The notes under the pieces are model-generated. The model was not told the origin of the DNA. It did not search any database and saw only the letters and a list, made by a program, of their open reading frames with translations. From positions 25,175,686 through 25,239,685 of the forward strand of contig OZ034968.1 in assembly GCA_964030785.1 (NCBI GenBank): a stretch of 64,000 nucleotides of DNA. The letters are read 5' to 3'. Positions 47,344 through 59,799 of this stretch are shown here, one piece after another (position 1 is the first letter of the stretch; each line of letters opens with the position of its first letter). The position numbers and the translations under genes were made by a program. This DNA comes from Siderastrea siderea (lineage: Eukaryota > Cnidaria > Anthozoa > Scleractinia > Rhizangiidae).

Positions 47344-50300
47344 TAGTCCAGTCAATCTATGAGTTTTGGAGGGTCCAGATCAAACAAATTGCAACAGAAT
47401 TTTTTCCATTGCCATACATTCCAGGGTGGTCTGCTTAGCAACATACTAAAAAATTTTAATAGAATTTTTTTTTATTGTGTATTTCTTTGTCTAGGTAGCT
47501 TGGATAACATCAAATATACTAAATTGTGTATTTTGGCAGTTACAAAATGATAATTTTCCCTTTCAAAATCATGGGCTCCTGTATAAATACTGCCTCACTG
47601 TTACCACAGGAATCCCAGCATAAATCATACTTGGAAGAAAAATATGATTTTGCGATTCTGTCGGCTCGGGAGGAGTTCGGTGTGCTTTTCCAGAGCAAAA
47701 GAACTGAAAAGACTTTTCGTTGATACTACACGAAGTTTAAACGGAAACGGAAACTGCTGACCGTGTTAATGCTGGCGGCCTTTTCAATGAAGTTCTACAG
47801 TCTCTGGAAGTATTTGCACTGTTTTTGAGCAAGTTTTTGTGAAAAGGTGAGTATATTTACTTTTTAAGTATTCTTTATTGTTTTTTGACTTATAATTAAA
47901 CTTTTTTTTAATAACAATGGCTTAGTTTTCACGACTTTTGAGCAATAAATCTCATAAAATTCTTGATGTGTACGAAAACTAAAATCCACTGAATGAAAAC
48001 ATCAAATAGAAGGTGTCAAATGGCCAAGAAACCAACAGGCAGATATTTCTTGTATCTTCTACTGTTGGATCACGTAGTTTCTTCTCATGCAAAGAATGGG
48101 GAATAATTAACTGTTAATAATTAATTAACTTTTTATGATAATTAACTGTTTCTGAATTGTTAACTATACTTTAAAGCACCTGGTTTTGTTGCTTAAGCTG
48201 AATGAAAACTTCACATTTTAAGCGAGTACGATACGAACCTGTTCTCATAGCATTTTTGTTTATTAGCGACTGAGCAACTGAAAACCTCCCCCTTTGAAAC
48301 ATTTTCATTGTTATTAATGTTAGAGGGGTCTGTCAGTCTATGGATCAGACAAAAAAGTCGTTAATGAATCAATTCATTGAATTTTCTTAAGGAGAGGCTG
48401 GAGAAAGTGAATGGAGAATTGTTGCATCTGTGGTGAAACTTTAAGCGATGGGCGGCCTACTGCTGTGTTGACCCAAAAGGGTAGCGATAGTATTAATCGA
48501 GTTAGTGGCACGTGCGATGACAATAAAATTCAATCACGGGCTGGTCAAAGTGTTCATCTGAAGTGCCGGCGAGATTTGTGCAGGCCACCGAAAAAGTCGA
48601 CGTCAAAAGTTATTGAGGAAGAATCAGCTATCGGTCGACGTTCTGTCAACCCTCGATTCAGCGCGAAAGAACATTGTTTCTTTTGCGGCCAGCCTGCAAA
48701 GAATAATGGAAGGAAAAGGGGATATGACGTCATTCCGGTTAGAACCAAAGACTTTCAAGATTCAATAGCTGAAATATGCAGACAAAGGGAAGACGAATGG
48801 TCAGAAATAGTGTTAGGTAGATTGGAATATGCGCAGGATCTTCATGCCGCAGATGCTGTATACCATCAAGCATGCAGCGTTAACTTTCGCACTGGGAAAA
48901 AAATCCCAAGACAACACTGCAGTGATGACAGCACTGAGGGCTCAAAGCGGCCACGGAAGGGAAGACCAGTCGACTCTGCTAAAGCCATGGCATTTCTAAA
49001 AGTTGCGCAATTTTTAGAGCAGAATGACGAGGAGCAAATTACAATAAGTGATCTTGTCAACAAAATGGAGGACTATCTTGAAGGTTCCGGTGAGCAGGCG
49101 TATAGTGCAGTGTATATGAAAGCAAAGCTACAGGAGCATTTTGGTGATAAAATTGTAGTCACTAATTTACAAAAGAAAGCCAACGTTGTTACATTTCAGC
49201 GAACAGTGAAGTCAATAATCAATGAATTCTATCTTCAGCCAAAGAGAGAATGTGATGAAGCAGAGAAAGCAAAAAGAATTGTTGAGACAGCAGCAAAGCT
49301 TCTCAAGAGCGATATCAAAAATTTAGATGTATCAAGCGACAGTTACCCATCTAGCGACCAAATGTCTTCTGTTGAACATAATTTGGAGTTCATACCTGAG
49401 TTTTTAAGGCTGTTCCTGAGAATTCTCTTTGTTGGCAAGGATGTCGAACTGCAAATTGCTTCGGTTGGACAAGCCATTGTCCAAGCAGCAAGACCAAGAG
49501 TCGTTTTGGCACCTTTACAGCTTGGCCTTGGCGTTCAAATGCATCACCATTTTGCATCAAAGTTCCTTATAGACTCTCTGCACGCACATGGCTTCTGCTC
49601 TTCTTATTCAACAGTCCAGAAGTATGAACGAAGTGCAGCAGCAACGCAAGGGACAGACATACCAAGCCATATACCAGGCTGTTTCGTGCAGTATGCTGCT
49701 GACAATGTCGATCATAATACGAGAACTTTGGATGGAACGGGAACATTTCATGGGATGGGTATCATTGCTATGATCACACCTGCTACCAAAACAACAAAAC
49801 CGGTGCCAATTAAAGCTGTCAGTGCAGAGGAAATAGCTTCAGCTGGGCGAATAGATATTTGTCATTATCAAGGGCCTGCTGAGAACATTCCACAACTGAT
49901 TTACAAAGAATTGAGGGGTGTGAGGGTGCAAGATAGTTCTGAAAACCTTGACCTTCTTTAGAAGCCGTCTCAACCACTGCTACGATCCCCACGACCTGCA
50001 TGGTCGGGCACCATGCAGATGATATGCAATGGCAATTATCCTGGCCAGTCGTCAGTCATGTTTCTCCCGATGATTGACTTGGATCCAGGCGATATGACGT
50101 GCATATATTCCACACTTGTATTTATAAGTGAACAGGCAAGGCGCTATCATTTTACACCAGTTGTAACATTCGACCAGCCTTTATGGTGGAAAGCCCTGAT
50201 GATTGTCCAAAACTAGCCACAAGAAAGTGCGCTGAAATCCATTGTTCTAAGGCTAGGAGGTCTTCACATCGAAATGAGTTTCCTTGGTTGCATTGGTCAT

Positions 50301-53300
50301 CTGATGGCAAGTTCTGGTCTACAAGAAGTACTTGAAGTGGTGTATGCAAAAAACGCCGTTGGGCATATGCTTAGTGGTAAAGCAGTCGCTAGAGCGATCA
50401 GGGGCCATTTTCTCGTTGATGCAGCTCTGAATGCATTGTTGGTGTGTAGTGCATTTAACATCCACCTGCCAGTCAACACCAGTGTTGATGACGAAATCCA
50501 ACAATCTGCTTCTATAGAGGAGCAACAAGAGAACCCAAGTGAACCACAGCTTGCCAGTATTGATGAAGAAATTCAAACAGCTGATGAGCCTGGAAGCACA
50601 GAGGAGCGACAAGAGAATGCAACTGAGCCACAGCTGACCAGTGTTGATGGAGAAATCCAGACAGCTAATGAGCCTGAAAGCACAGATAAGCAACAAGAGA
50701 ACGCAAATGTACCACAGGTCACTGAGAAGGATCTAGAATCAGCAGGGGAGCTCTTTAAGAGTCTTGTTGACGATGCAAGCAAAGTTGAGCAAGTGTGCTC
50801 TTCAGATGTTCTCAGTAAGATCGCAGAGAAACTGGAAAGTAACCGAAAGTGTATGCAGAATCAACGCACCGCCGTCCTTTGGATGCAGTACATGGTTATG
50901 GTGGATATACTTCGTAAATTCATCAGAGCTGAACGCACAGGAAACTGGAAACTGCATCTTCAAGCAGTACGTGACATGCTTCCCTACTTTGCCGCTGCTG
51001 GTCACAACCTCTATGCCAAATCTGCCTTTGTCTATCTGCAGTTGATGCATGAGCTCCAAGAGAAACATCCAGATGTGCACAACAGTTTTCAGGATGGTCT
51101 GCTCGTTGTTCGAAGGAGTGATCGCTACTGGGCTGGATTATCAACTGACTTAGTAATAGAACAGGTCCTCATGCGAAGTGTCAAGACGTGTGGTGGGCTA
51201 ACTAGAGGCCGAGGAATGTCAGAGACACAGCGTCTGGTTTGGTTGTTATCCATGCCTGCTTGTGCCGATGTGAACAATGCCATGCAGAATCTTACTGGGG
51301 TGAAGTATGTTACAAGTGAGCAACACAAAGACACAACACGGGCGAGACAAGAGCGTGTTTACAAGGATACGAATGAGATCATCACATACCTTTCCCAAAG
51401 AAATCCCTTTAGTTCTGATCCTTCCCTTCACAGTATTTCGTCTGGAGTTGTTGCGGGTGAAGATGTGAACGCCGAGAAAGCCAAAGAGGTAGGAGAGAAG
51501 ATTTTAACTTCAATGATTGGTAAGAGTGTTCGCGACTACACATTTCGAAAGAAAGAGCACGTGGTCACACTAGCATCGAAAACTGCAGTTAAGCTCAGGG
51601 ATGGCAGCATTCAGGTGGATCCGCAACTACTGTTCCAGAGACTCACTCTCATTGCCACTGGAGGACAGTATGACAATCCACAGTCATTCTTCAAATTCGA
51701 AATGTGCAGCTTCCCCCCGGCGTTATTCGACTCTTCCCTTCTTCCAAGGCAAGCTAACAAGCCAGCATTAGCCGACGCAATTTGGGCCATCAGCAAGACC
51801 AACCAAACAGCTGGACCAACAGGTAACGTGCACTTCGTCCTTGATGGGGGTGCTCTCCTTCACCGCGTGCTATGGCCACGGAACATTACCTATGATGCAA
51901 TTTGCTCTCTGTATGTTCAGTATGTTGAAAGAAGATATGGAAAAGCCACGGTGGTGTTTGATGGATACGAGAACGGTCCGTCAACAAAGGATGGTACGCA
52001 CCAGCGACGTACGGGTACACACGGGCCAACTGTAAATGTTGATGGTGCCATGCTTGCAAAACTAAAAAAGGAGGACTTTCTTTCAAACAAGGAAAACAAG
52101 CAGAAGTTCATTAACCTACTCTCCGGCAAGTTGGAACTTTCTGGAAGTACCACTCTCCACGCTGAAGGAGATGCAGATCTTCTCATTGTCCAGACTGCCA
52201 TACAATCTGCGCAATCTGTCGCTACCGTGCTGATTGGTGATGACACTGACCTACTTGTCCTGCTTTGCTACCATGCGGACGTCACTGCAAATGAGCTGTT
52301 CTTCAAACCTGAACCGAAGCAAAGATCAAACACCAGGAGGATCTGGAATATCAAGAAAACCAAGTCCGTGTTGGGTCCAGATGTATGCGCCAATATTCTC
52401 TTTGTACACGCAGTTCTTGGATGCGACACCACCTCAAGGGTCCACGGAATTGGCAAAGGAGCGGCACTGGCAAAGGTCCGAACAGACATGCAGTTCCGTG
52501 ACCAAGCTACTGTCTTTAACCGTCCTGATGCTACAAAGGATGAAGTCATTGCGGCGGGAGAGAAGTCCCTTCTATGTTTGTACAAGTCCAGATCTGATGA
52601 ATGCCTCGATTCCTGCGGTCTTCCAAATTTTGTCAGAAAGTGGCCACAGGAACGACCTTTGTGCAGCCGGAAAGCCTTCCACCTACGTCTGCAGCAGCTG
52701 CATATCACAGTCAAAGGGTGTACTTCCAGGTACAGCAATGGAAAGGAGCACTGCTGGAGCCAGAAGACTGGGGCTGGAGGCTAACGGATGGAAAACTACT
52801 TGCGATACCAACAGACCTGCCGCCAGCTCATGAATCCCTTTTGGAGGTCGTTAGATGTAATTGTAGCGCCGGTTGCAGCACACAAAGATGTACGTGCAGG
52901 AAGCATGGGCTGGACTGCTCAACTGCTTGTGGCGTGTGTAAAGGCCAAAGTTGTACAAATTCGGCCGCGCCAGACTTTGGCACTGACACTGTAAACGAAG
53001 ACTAATGTTTGACTTTAAAACAAAACAATCAGCTTGAGCGTCTTAATAATCAGCTTGAGCGTCTTTAATGTTTAAAATAATGCTTTCTCAGGTCCGCGGA
53101 GTAGTACTTGAGGCTTACTGGAAGTTAACAACAACAATAGCCTTCGAATTGTACAGAAAAGTGTATTTCCTCTTACCTGGGGTCCCTGTGGTCGGTATGA
53201 GATAGTATTTATACTATTTTGAAAGGGAAAATTATCATTTTGTAACTGCCAAAATACACAATATAGGATATTTTATGTTATCCAAGCTCCCTAGACAAAG

Positions 53301-53523
53301 AAATACATAATAAAAAAAATTCTATTAAAATTTGAGAGTTTTCTTAAATTGGGTGTCCTGTGGTAAAAGATCCAAACTTAAAAAGTTAAATTTGGGCATG
53401 TTGCCCTTAACGGATTTTGGGGGATTTTTAGTATGTTGCTAAGCAGACCACCCTGGAATGTATGGCAGTGAGAAAAATTCTGTTGCAATTTGTTTGATCA
53501 CAAACCATAGATTGACTGGACTA
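47344..53523 (+). mobile_element. 6.2-kb TIR element with PIN/FEN-like gene
   Basis: Inverted ends: TAGTCCAGTCAATCTATG at 47344 pairs with its complement ending at 53523. Similarity continues inward for ~130 bp (through CATTCCAGGGTGGTCTGCTTAGC). A second inverted block (47476-47570 with 53225-53320; TGTGTATTTTGGCAGTTACA) follows. A target duplication is not clear. One large gene fills the interior. This gene type is very common in cnidarian genomes as I recall; I cannot assign it to a named superfamily. Confidence 0.75.
48411..53005 (+). pseudogene. Large TE protein: zinc fingers, PIN/FEN-like nuclease, CXC tail (broken)
   Basis: ATG 48411 (MENCCICGETL). N-terminal Cys/His clusters: CCICGE...HLKCRRDLC and HCFFCG...YHQACSVNF. 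The middle contains FVQYAADNVDHNTRTLDG. Two TAG codons (49959-49961, 50214-50216) interrupt the same frame, which otherwise continues uninterrupted to 52784. The nuclease-like region has LDGGALLHRVL (~51840), ATVVFDGYENGPSTKD, then GDADLLIV (~52170) and VLIGDDTDLLVLL (~52230), the acidic pattern of PIN/FEN-XPG folds. A frame change at ~52650 leads to WKGALLEPEDWGW and a CXC-like tail CNCSAGCSTQRCTCRKHGLDC ending at 53005. Probably transposition-related; mechanism unknown. Confidence 0.75.
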
Positions 53524-56300
53524 TTTATCACCACGTGCAGTTTGGCTGTTTGCGTGACATTTCAAGTCCGCATCGTTTTAGGAGGGTCTCAATGGGGCAA
53601 CCGTTAGCCGTAAAACGACCAAAAATTTAGTCGTTAGACATAAAAATTGAAATATCTTAACAGTTAGTCGTAAAAAAAAGTCAACCGTAAAAATCTTTTG
53701 CAGCCACGATTTGTCATTTTGAAAGTATCAATATCTCTTGTAAGATTATTTGTATGTCTTGTCTCGCGGCTAATGCGGGTAGGACGGCTACATATTTTAC
53801 CCTGGTCCCGAAAGAAAGCCAAAATTAAGTAATTATCTGGTTTTTTTTTTCTACCCAGAATGGTCCAAAGACCTTAAATGTTTATCACCACAGTAAAAAC
53901 TATTTTTTTACTTCATAAAACAATACACATTAATTTTTAAGTGTTTTGTTAACCGTAGCAGAAAGAAAATAACCGTTAGCCGTAAAAAGCCAAAATTTTA
54001 ACTCTGCGTAAAAGCCACCAGCCATTAAGACCCTCTTTTAGTGCCAAAGGATCTCTGCGGTTTCTGGGATGTCATGCAAAGCAACGAAAAACACCCTAGG
54101 ACCAGGTGAGATTTTTAGAGCGACAAAAATATTTCCAGTATGGAATGTTTCTTAAACGTTAGTTCTCTGTCGTCTCTTTCCTGCTAAGGATCTAACCTAC
54201 AAAATAAAATATAACAAAAATATGATTTTGACTTGAAGCGGTGTTACCGGTCGAAGTAAGTCTAGTTTTCTCTACGAAATAAAAACATCACTTCTTTGCA
54301 ATTGTTTGTTTGTTTGTTTGTTTGTTTGTTTGCATGTTTGCGCCCTTTATCATGATTGCACGTTTTTTGTGACTTCAGGTCACATATATTCCTCGCATCG
54401 CAAGCGTGTGGCGAAAAATATATGAGAGTACATTTTTTCAGAGTTGAATTAAATTACCTGTCTAAGAGAGCGGTTTCATGCACATACGATTTTCTGAGGG
54501 CAATTGTAATGACGTGCACGGCAATTTAAAAAAATGATCACCTGTGCAGTGAATTAAAAAATAATCGCTCTTTTCAGCGGATTAAAGGCCCATAACGCCT
54601 TACCGGAAAAATTCAAATTTTGTGTCACGGTCCTATTTTTAATTCTTTGGCCTTGGATTTCAGCAGTTACTTTCCATTTGATGTAAAATCGACCAGCAAA
54701 GCATTAATGTGCTTCGAATTTGGTAAAATAGCTTTACCAATTTGACGAAAATTGGGGAAAAAATGCCCTTCGACCATTTGCCACCTATTTTGAAAAAAAA
54801 AAAAAACAAAACAAAACAAAATGGTGAAGTTTGACGCACCGCCCCTAACCTCCCGCCAACCGGTTACAAACGCAGGAGGTGGGAAAATCTTACTTCCTCA
54901 AAAATAAAGTCTTTATAAGCACTCCATGTCTATGTTATTTCTTTTAGTCAGTTTCTTAAAAGAGTGGATTTATTTCCAGGATACGCATATAGCTGTCGCT
55001 TTTGCACGTGGGAATTTTTTAACTGATTTGTGTTTTTTCAATAGCTTAAAAAAAAACAATAAAATATTCGCACATGCTAACGTGACGGCTATACATGTAT
55101 GCAGGAAAAATGTTGGAAGAAAGGAGAATAGTGCAAAAACAATAAAACTGACGGAAATTAAAACTGAAAGATGAGCCGGCGATATAAATAATGTCGAACC
55201 CGCTACTGGTAAAACTACTGCCGGAGTGCCGGCATGCTTCACGGTTCCTGGACCTAAAATGATAGAAGCAAGCGAGGCGTTGTATTTGTGGAGTACAGAA
55301 GAAAGATTTCAGTAGTTCCATTAACGTTATTTCAGTCAGAGCAGGGGTAAACAAGTTTTGGACCTTCTGTCCTTCTGAATTGTACCAACGTGCAATGATT
55401 AAGAACCGGGCCGAAAGATGAACGACCGATAAACTTCCACAGAGCTAAGATGGCTGCACATATTTCTCACGAAACCTTTAAAGGTAAGCATTTCACTTTT
55501 TAAATTATCATTGAGATGTATTTGCCAGCAATGACAGGATTTCCACGGCCTATAAAACAAATGCGCTAATACAGGCATTAATTTGAACATTGCTGTAAGC
55601 TTATAGCTTATTCATTATTTTACACTGTTAACTTTCTGATACTAAAACTAAGAGGGTTTGCATTTCTCATTTTCTCTCCAGACTGGCTTAATAATTTTCG
55701 CTTTCTTTAATAAACTACAGTAATGTTCGTAAATAAAACTTACAAAGAATTATTCTCCGAATTTGAAACCTGAACCCAACTTCACTTTCGTGATCAAGAA
55801 AGACAGCAGCTCAATTGCTGCCAAGTAACTATTATTAGCGTATCACAACAGCCTTTCATAACTTTTTTAATACTCGAATATCACATATTTAAGTTTGCGG
55901 ATTTCAAGCTCCATGGATAATTTTCTTCAAAGTTCAAAGAAAAAGTATTAGTAAGTTTTTTTCTCAGAAAAAGGGAACTGTCTGTAACTGAATTTGGCTT
56001 AAGAGCCACACAAACAAAAACTGCACTAATCCTTCAACTTGGCCTGTTTTCTGTGACTCTGTGTTCAATATTTTATTCACATTTCAGTAGTTCAATTTAC
56101 TCAAAGAATCAAGCCTAGCAACTACTGTTCTTCTTTTACTTCCACCTCCTGAATATTTCGTTGTCAATCTCATCATGAGATAAGTTCCAAAACCTTCTGT
56201 TCTTATAGTTCAGACAATTAAAGTATCTAATATTTCTATTTTCAGTTTCACTTGAAGAGCCACATTTAAACTCTACAGTGAGTTCCATAGAATGCCTCAC
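53524..56300. other. Mostly non-coding; GTTAGCCGTAAAA words, (GTTT)n
   Basis: At 53600-54000 the words GTTAGTCGTAAAA / GTTAGCCGTAAAA recur five or more times. A (GTTT)n run is at 54304-54332 and an A14 run at 54795-54808. Short frames at 54926-55174 and 55046-55354 have no domain. Only the candidate first exon at 55450 stands out. Confidence 0.4.
55450..55483 (+). CDS. Possible first exon of a spliced gene
   Basis: ATG GCT GCA CAT ... AAA G ending at a consensus donor (AAAG|GTAAGC), reading MAAHISHETFK. If real it could belong to the gene whose later exons lie at 57733-59747, with intervening exons lost or replaced by the satellite and MITE insertions. Support is weak. Confidence 0.25.
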
Positions 56301-56794
56301 AGGGGCGGGGGGTAGGGTTGGTCAAAACTCGGGTCTTTAGTTTAATCTCTACCGATTTTTTGGTTATTATTCTTGCAAGTCAAGCACACTGACTTAATTC
56401 CGAACCGCTTGCTAAGCTGTTTTGCACTCAGATGAATAGCTCCTTTTTGCCGGAGCTGTTAGCCGTCGCCGTGCCAGTGAGTTGACACCTCAGGCGGCAA
56501 ATGTCAGACAGTGGGGGAGGGATGGGACAGCATACATGTAGGTTAGTGTTTGTACATGTTCACTCCCTGAGCTCGACACTCTGATTTGCAGGTGGTTTAA
56601 TGTTGAAGAGCTGAAAATAGCTGCAGAGCACTGATTCAAGACTAGATTAGCTGTTTGATGGCTACTAGATGACCTCAGGTGGTAAGAAATAGCTTGCAGA
56701 GTGTACTTTTAGGCAAAGCGAGGCATTTTCCTTAGCATGTCAGTACAACTGCAGTTTTGCAGGCTGGCCCGGTTTTCATAAAATCAGGTAGATA
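56301..56794 (+). repeat. Truncated dispersed copy of the 797-bp satellite
   Basis: Matches the stretch from GGGTAGGGTTGGTCAAAACTC to AAATCAGGTAGATA in units at 39653-41546, nearly identical, then runs into a (TA)n tract at 56795-56815. It lacks the hairpin portion of the unit. Confidence 0.92.
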
Positions 56795-56909
56795 AATATA
56801 TATATATATATATATGCAATAGCTCAAATATGTGACACGTCACACGCCTCACAAAGAAAAATAAGCTCAGTGTTTCCTAAATGTAAATCCGCAAAACATT
56901 CCTACAGCT

Positions 56910-57355
56910 TACCGTATTTACTCGATTAAACGCCGCCCTCGAATAAACGCCGCCCTCGATTAAACTCCACAGATGGAAGCAAAATTACCAATAAACGCCG
57001 CCCTCGAATAAACGCCTCACCCAATCAGAAGAATGCGGCGTTTATTCGAGGATTATAAGAAAAAAAAATAACAAGAACGGTAAAACTCGGTAATCTACAC
57101 ATGAACGTTGTACATATCACAAGCCAGACAATTATGATTCTATCTCAGCAAAAAAGCGAGACAGTGGAACTTTAAACATGTTTCTGTTTTACATAGTATT
57201 TACGAATGATTTACGGTAATTATTATCAGTGATTTAAGAAATATGATTTTGAAATAAACGCCGCCCTCGAATAAACGCCGCCCTTCAATAAACGCCGCAT
57301 CGGAAACGCTAAAAATTTAATAAACGCCGCGGCGTTTAATCGAGTAGATACGGTA
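56910..57355. mobile_element. 446-bp MITE with TACCGTATTTACTCGATTAAACGCCGC ends
   Basis: TACCGTATTTACTCGATTAAACGCC at 56910 is inverted as GGCGTTTAATCGAGTAGATACGGTA ending at 57355. Just inside, AATAAACGCCGCCCTCG is repeated several times at both ends. TA at each edge fits a Tc1/mariner-type target site. Non-coding. Confidence 0.88.
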
Positions 57356-57732
57356 CGTTAGTATACGTAAAATAGTTCAAGTGGTGGCGTTGTGTGTAAA
57401 TACAAGCTGGAAACTCTTACTTGTAAAACTCCCTGATGAAGTCTGAGCACAAAACTTTACAATTTTTAACTTAATAATGCCCGGGCACCTATTTGCATGT
57501 CACTGAATAAAAATTCTTCCTTTTGCTTTGATATACCTCATTCTTTAAAGCATAATTGGGAGATGTTAATAAGTGACCAGGTATTCCAAAGTTGTGGTCA
57601 TTATTTACATGCAACCCACCCACTAGAGCTATTAACTTTTACGTATAATATAAGCTGTAGAACTATTTTGCAGATTTATACATATTTGTTATCAGTGTTG
57701 TAACATCTCTTAACTTTATAATTATATTCAAG

Positions 57733-57795
57733 GAAGTACCCAAGACAACTAAGGACGGAAAGTATTGGCTGGAAGAGTTTGAAATCCCTTCAAAG
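57733..57795 (+). CDS. TE-related spliced gene, internal exon
   Basis: 21 codons (EVPKTTKDGKYWLEEFEIPSK) between an AG acceptor (ATTATATTCAAG) and a GT donor (AAAG|GTATGT), phase 0 on both sides. It joins in frame to the next exon. Confidence 0.5.
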
Positions 57796-57909
57796 GTATG
57801 TTTATATAGGTCTGATTGAAATAAGATACATATTTGATGCTCTCAATCTTGGTTAAGTTGTCATCATTTGTGTTATTCACATTCTTTCCCTGTTTTTTTC
57901 TTTTGGTAG

Positions 57910-58101
57910 TGGGAACCAGCTGTACAGGCAGCATTGGATAAGGGGGATTTGTCAGTAGAGCACAAGAATGCTTTAAACAGGCAGCTATGTACAGCCATCA
58001 TTGCTTTCACTGACACAGTGTCAAAAGCTGAGCGTGAGCACATTGCAGTGCAGCTGATTAAGAAGTATCCTTTCCTAAAGGGTACAGTTGGAGCTGGTCA
58101 T
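57910..58101 (+). CDS. TE-related spliced gene, next exon
   Basis: 64 codons (WEPAVQAALDKGDLSVEHKNA, then DTVSKAEREHIAVQLIKKYPFLKG and ending GAGH) between TTTTGGTAG and a consensus donor CAT|GTAAGT, phase 0. The helical composition and RxxLxxxLC...AERE...KYPFLK spacing resemble the C-terminal portion of SAM-domain TE-like genes of cnidarians (compare the SAM gene at 32779); family membership is inference. Confidence 0.55.
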
Positions 58102-58861
58102 GTAAGTGAACATATATCTTCTACATTTCCTGGTCTCTAATGTGTTATTGTATAGACTAAATTGTTTTGATTTGAAAATGAATTATTGAAAGTGAAGGAA
58201 CACATCTTTCCTGGCTTTTTATAATGTGAGATCTTAATACTTGGTACAGTTTGCGAGTGACAGCATTTTGCCAGATCTTTGACTTTCTGTACCATTTTGA
58301 GTGACTGCTTTATAAAAAAGTGCAGGTTCTGTAATAGTTTGGTGCCTACCCTGGTAGAATTTGTACTCACGATTCCATGCCCATTTTACAGCTATGTGAG
58401 TCCCTGGGTTGTTTAAGCATGATCTCCGGCTATGATTCCCCCATCACAATTCTCTCAATGATCATGGGCATTTGCCCATCAAGATTTGCAGATGGCCAAA
58501 AATTAATTCTGGAAATCTGTTCATGAAATTAGTTTACTGGAAGAATACTAACTTCCTGAGATGAAAACACAGGGTTCAGCTATACATGCAGTTTTTGATT
58601 CACCCAAAAGTTGACTCCCATGGACACCATATGATGGACGCCTCTTTATTATGAATTTCATTAACTGTTCGGTCCAAAGAGAACTAAATGTAGAAAAACT
58701 CTACTCTAGATCTGCGCCTCTGTTATATGCGCACCATTCCACACACACACCTCTTTGAAAATCTAATTAAATTTGTCGTGCTTAATTTGCTGTCATTCTG
58801 GGCTAAAAAAATGAAAGACCAGTTTGAAAACGTAAACAATAAAAGGAACAAAGACCTTTAA

Positions 58862-59113
58862 AAAAAGCTGCAAGAAGAGGGTGTGGTGGTGGCAAAAGGT
58901 AAAGCAGGGAGGAAAAAGAAAGTTAGCCACCCAGCTGCTGTTGTACCTGCCATTCCAGAGGAGGTGACATCGGAAACATACCATGAGCAGATAAAAAGTA
59001 CTCAGAATGAGTGGAAAAAGCCAAAAAGAGACTACAACATCCTAAGGGAACTGATGGCGTCAACTCATGCCATGCGAAGAAGGGAAATCCTTACCCAAAA
59101 TGTTTGGGTTTGA
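58862..59113 (+). pseudogene. TE-related spliced gene, later exon, frame-damaged
   Basis: Reads KKLQEEGVVVAKGKAGRKKK, EQIKSTQNEWKKPKRDYNIL and LMASTHAMRRREIL, then a stop at 59111-59113. A stop also sits just upstream in an A7 run (58859-58866). Possible coding resumes in another frame with KLMQDFPNFGSSSG near 59117. Basic, helical; the RRREIL region is typical of the same TE-like family. Confidence 0.45.
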
Positions 59114-59684
59114 AGCTTATGCAGGATTTTCCTAATTTTGGCAGCAGTTCAGGCAGTGACGTATTTGTTTTAATATTGAGTGTTTCTTACTGACACAGCT
59201 GGGAACATCCAGCTGGGAACATCATTCTAAAAAAACCATTCTAATTTTTTTTTTTAATGGGGTTAAATATCATTAGCATATAAGACTTAGAGAGGTAGAA
59301 TAGATTATTATATTGTACTATATCCATACCAGGGAGGACTCTTGCATTATATGCAAAGTTTAATTAACTTTTTTATAAAGTAAGGTACATTTAAAAGTTC
59401 TTGCTGGAATTTTTGGAGTATAATGAAGACCTTTTTGAACCTTTTCTCTCTTTTTCTCTCTGTTTTCCCTCTATTCTTTAAGGTACCTGTTCACAGACTA
59501 TGGTGCACTGTACATGCCTGTTTTGATTTAGATAATAACTGTACAGACATGACATGCAAAAGTTTGATGTTCTGTGCCAATGTGTACTATGGACGTTTGA
59601 TACCATTTAAAATGGACAGTTAGCTGTGTATATATGTGAATACAATATTCATTAACTGATTTGTGAGCCCTTTCTTTTTTTTAG

Positions 59685-59747
59685 ATTAGAGCAGAGCTAG
59701 GAAGAATTCTGGAGGAACCTGAAATAAACAAGGTTCTGAAAGACTGA
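59685..59747 (+). CDS. TE-related spliced gene, candidate last exon
   Basis: After a strong polypyrimidine acceptor (CTTTTTTTTAG) the frame reads IRAELGRILEEPEINKVLKD and stops at TGA 59745. The stop lies 28 bp before the inverted-end element at 59776. Confidence 0.4.
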   Translation: MRAELGRILEEPEINKVLKD

Positions 59748-59799
59748 TTTGTTGGAGGATGGAGGAGCAAATTGCTACCCTTGTGAAAATTTTTACGAG

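Noticed and set aside
54926..55354. Overlapping 82-102 codon frames on both strands
   Set aside because: AT-rich, hydrophobic chance frames without domains or splice support.
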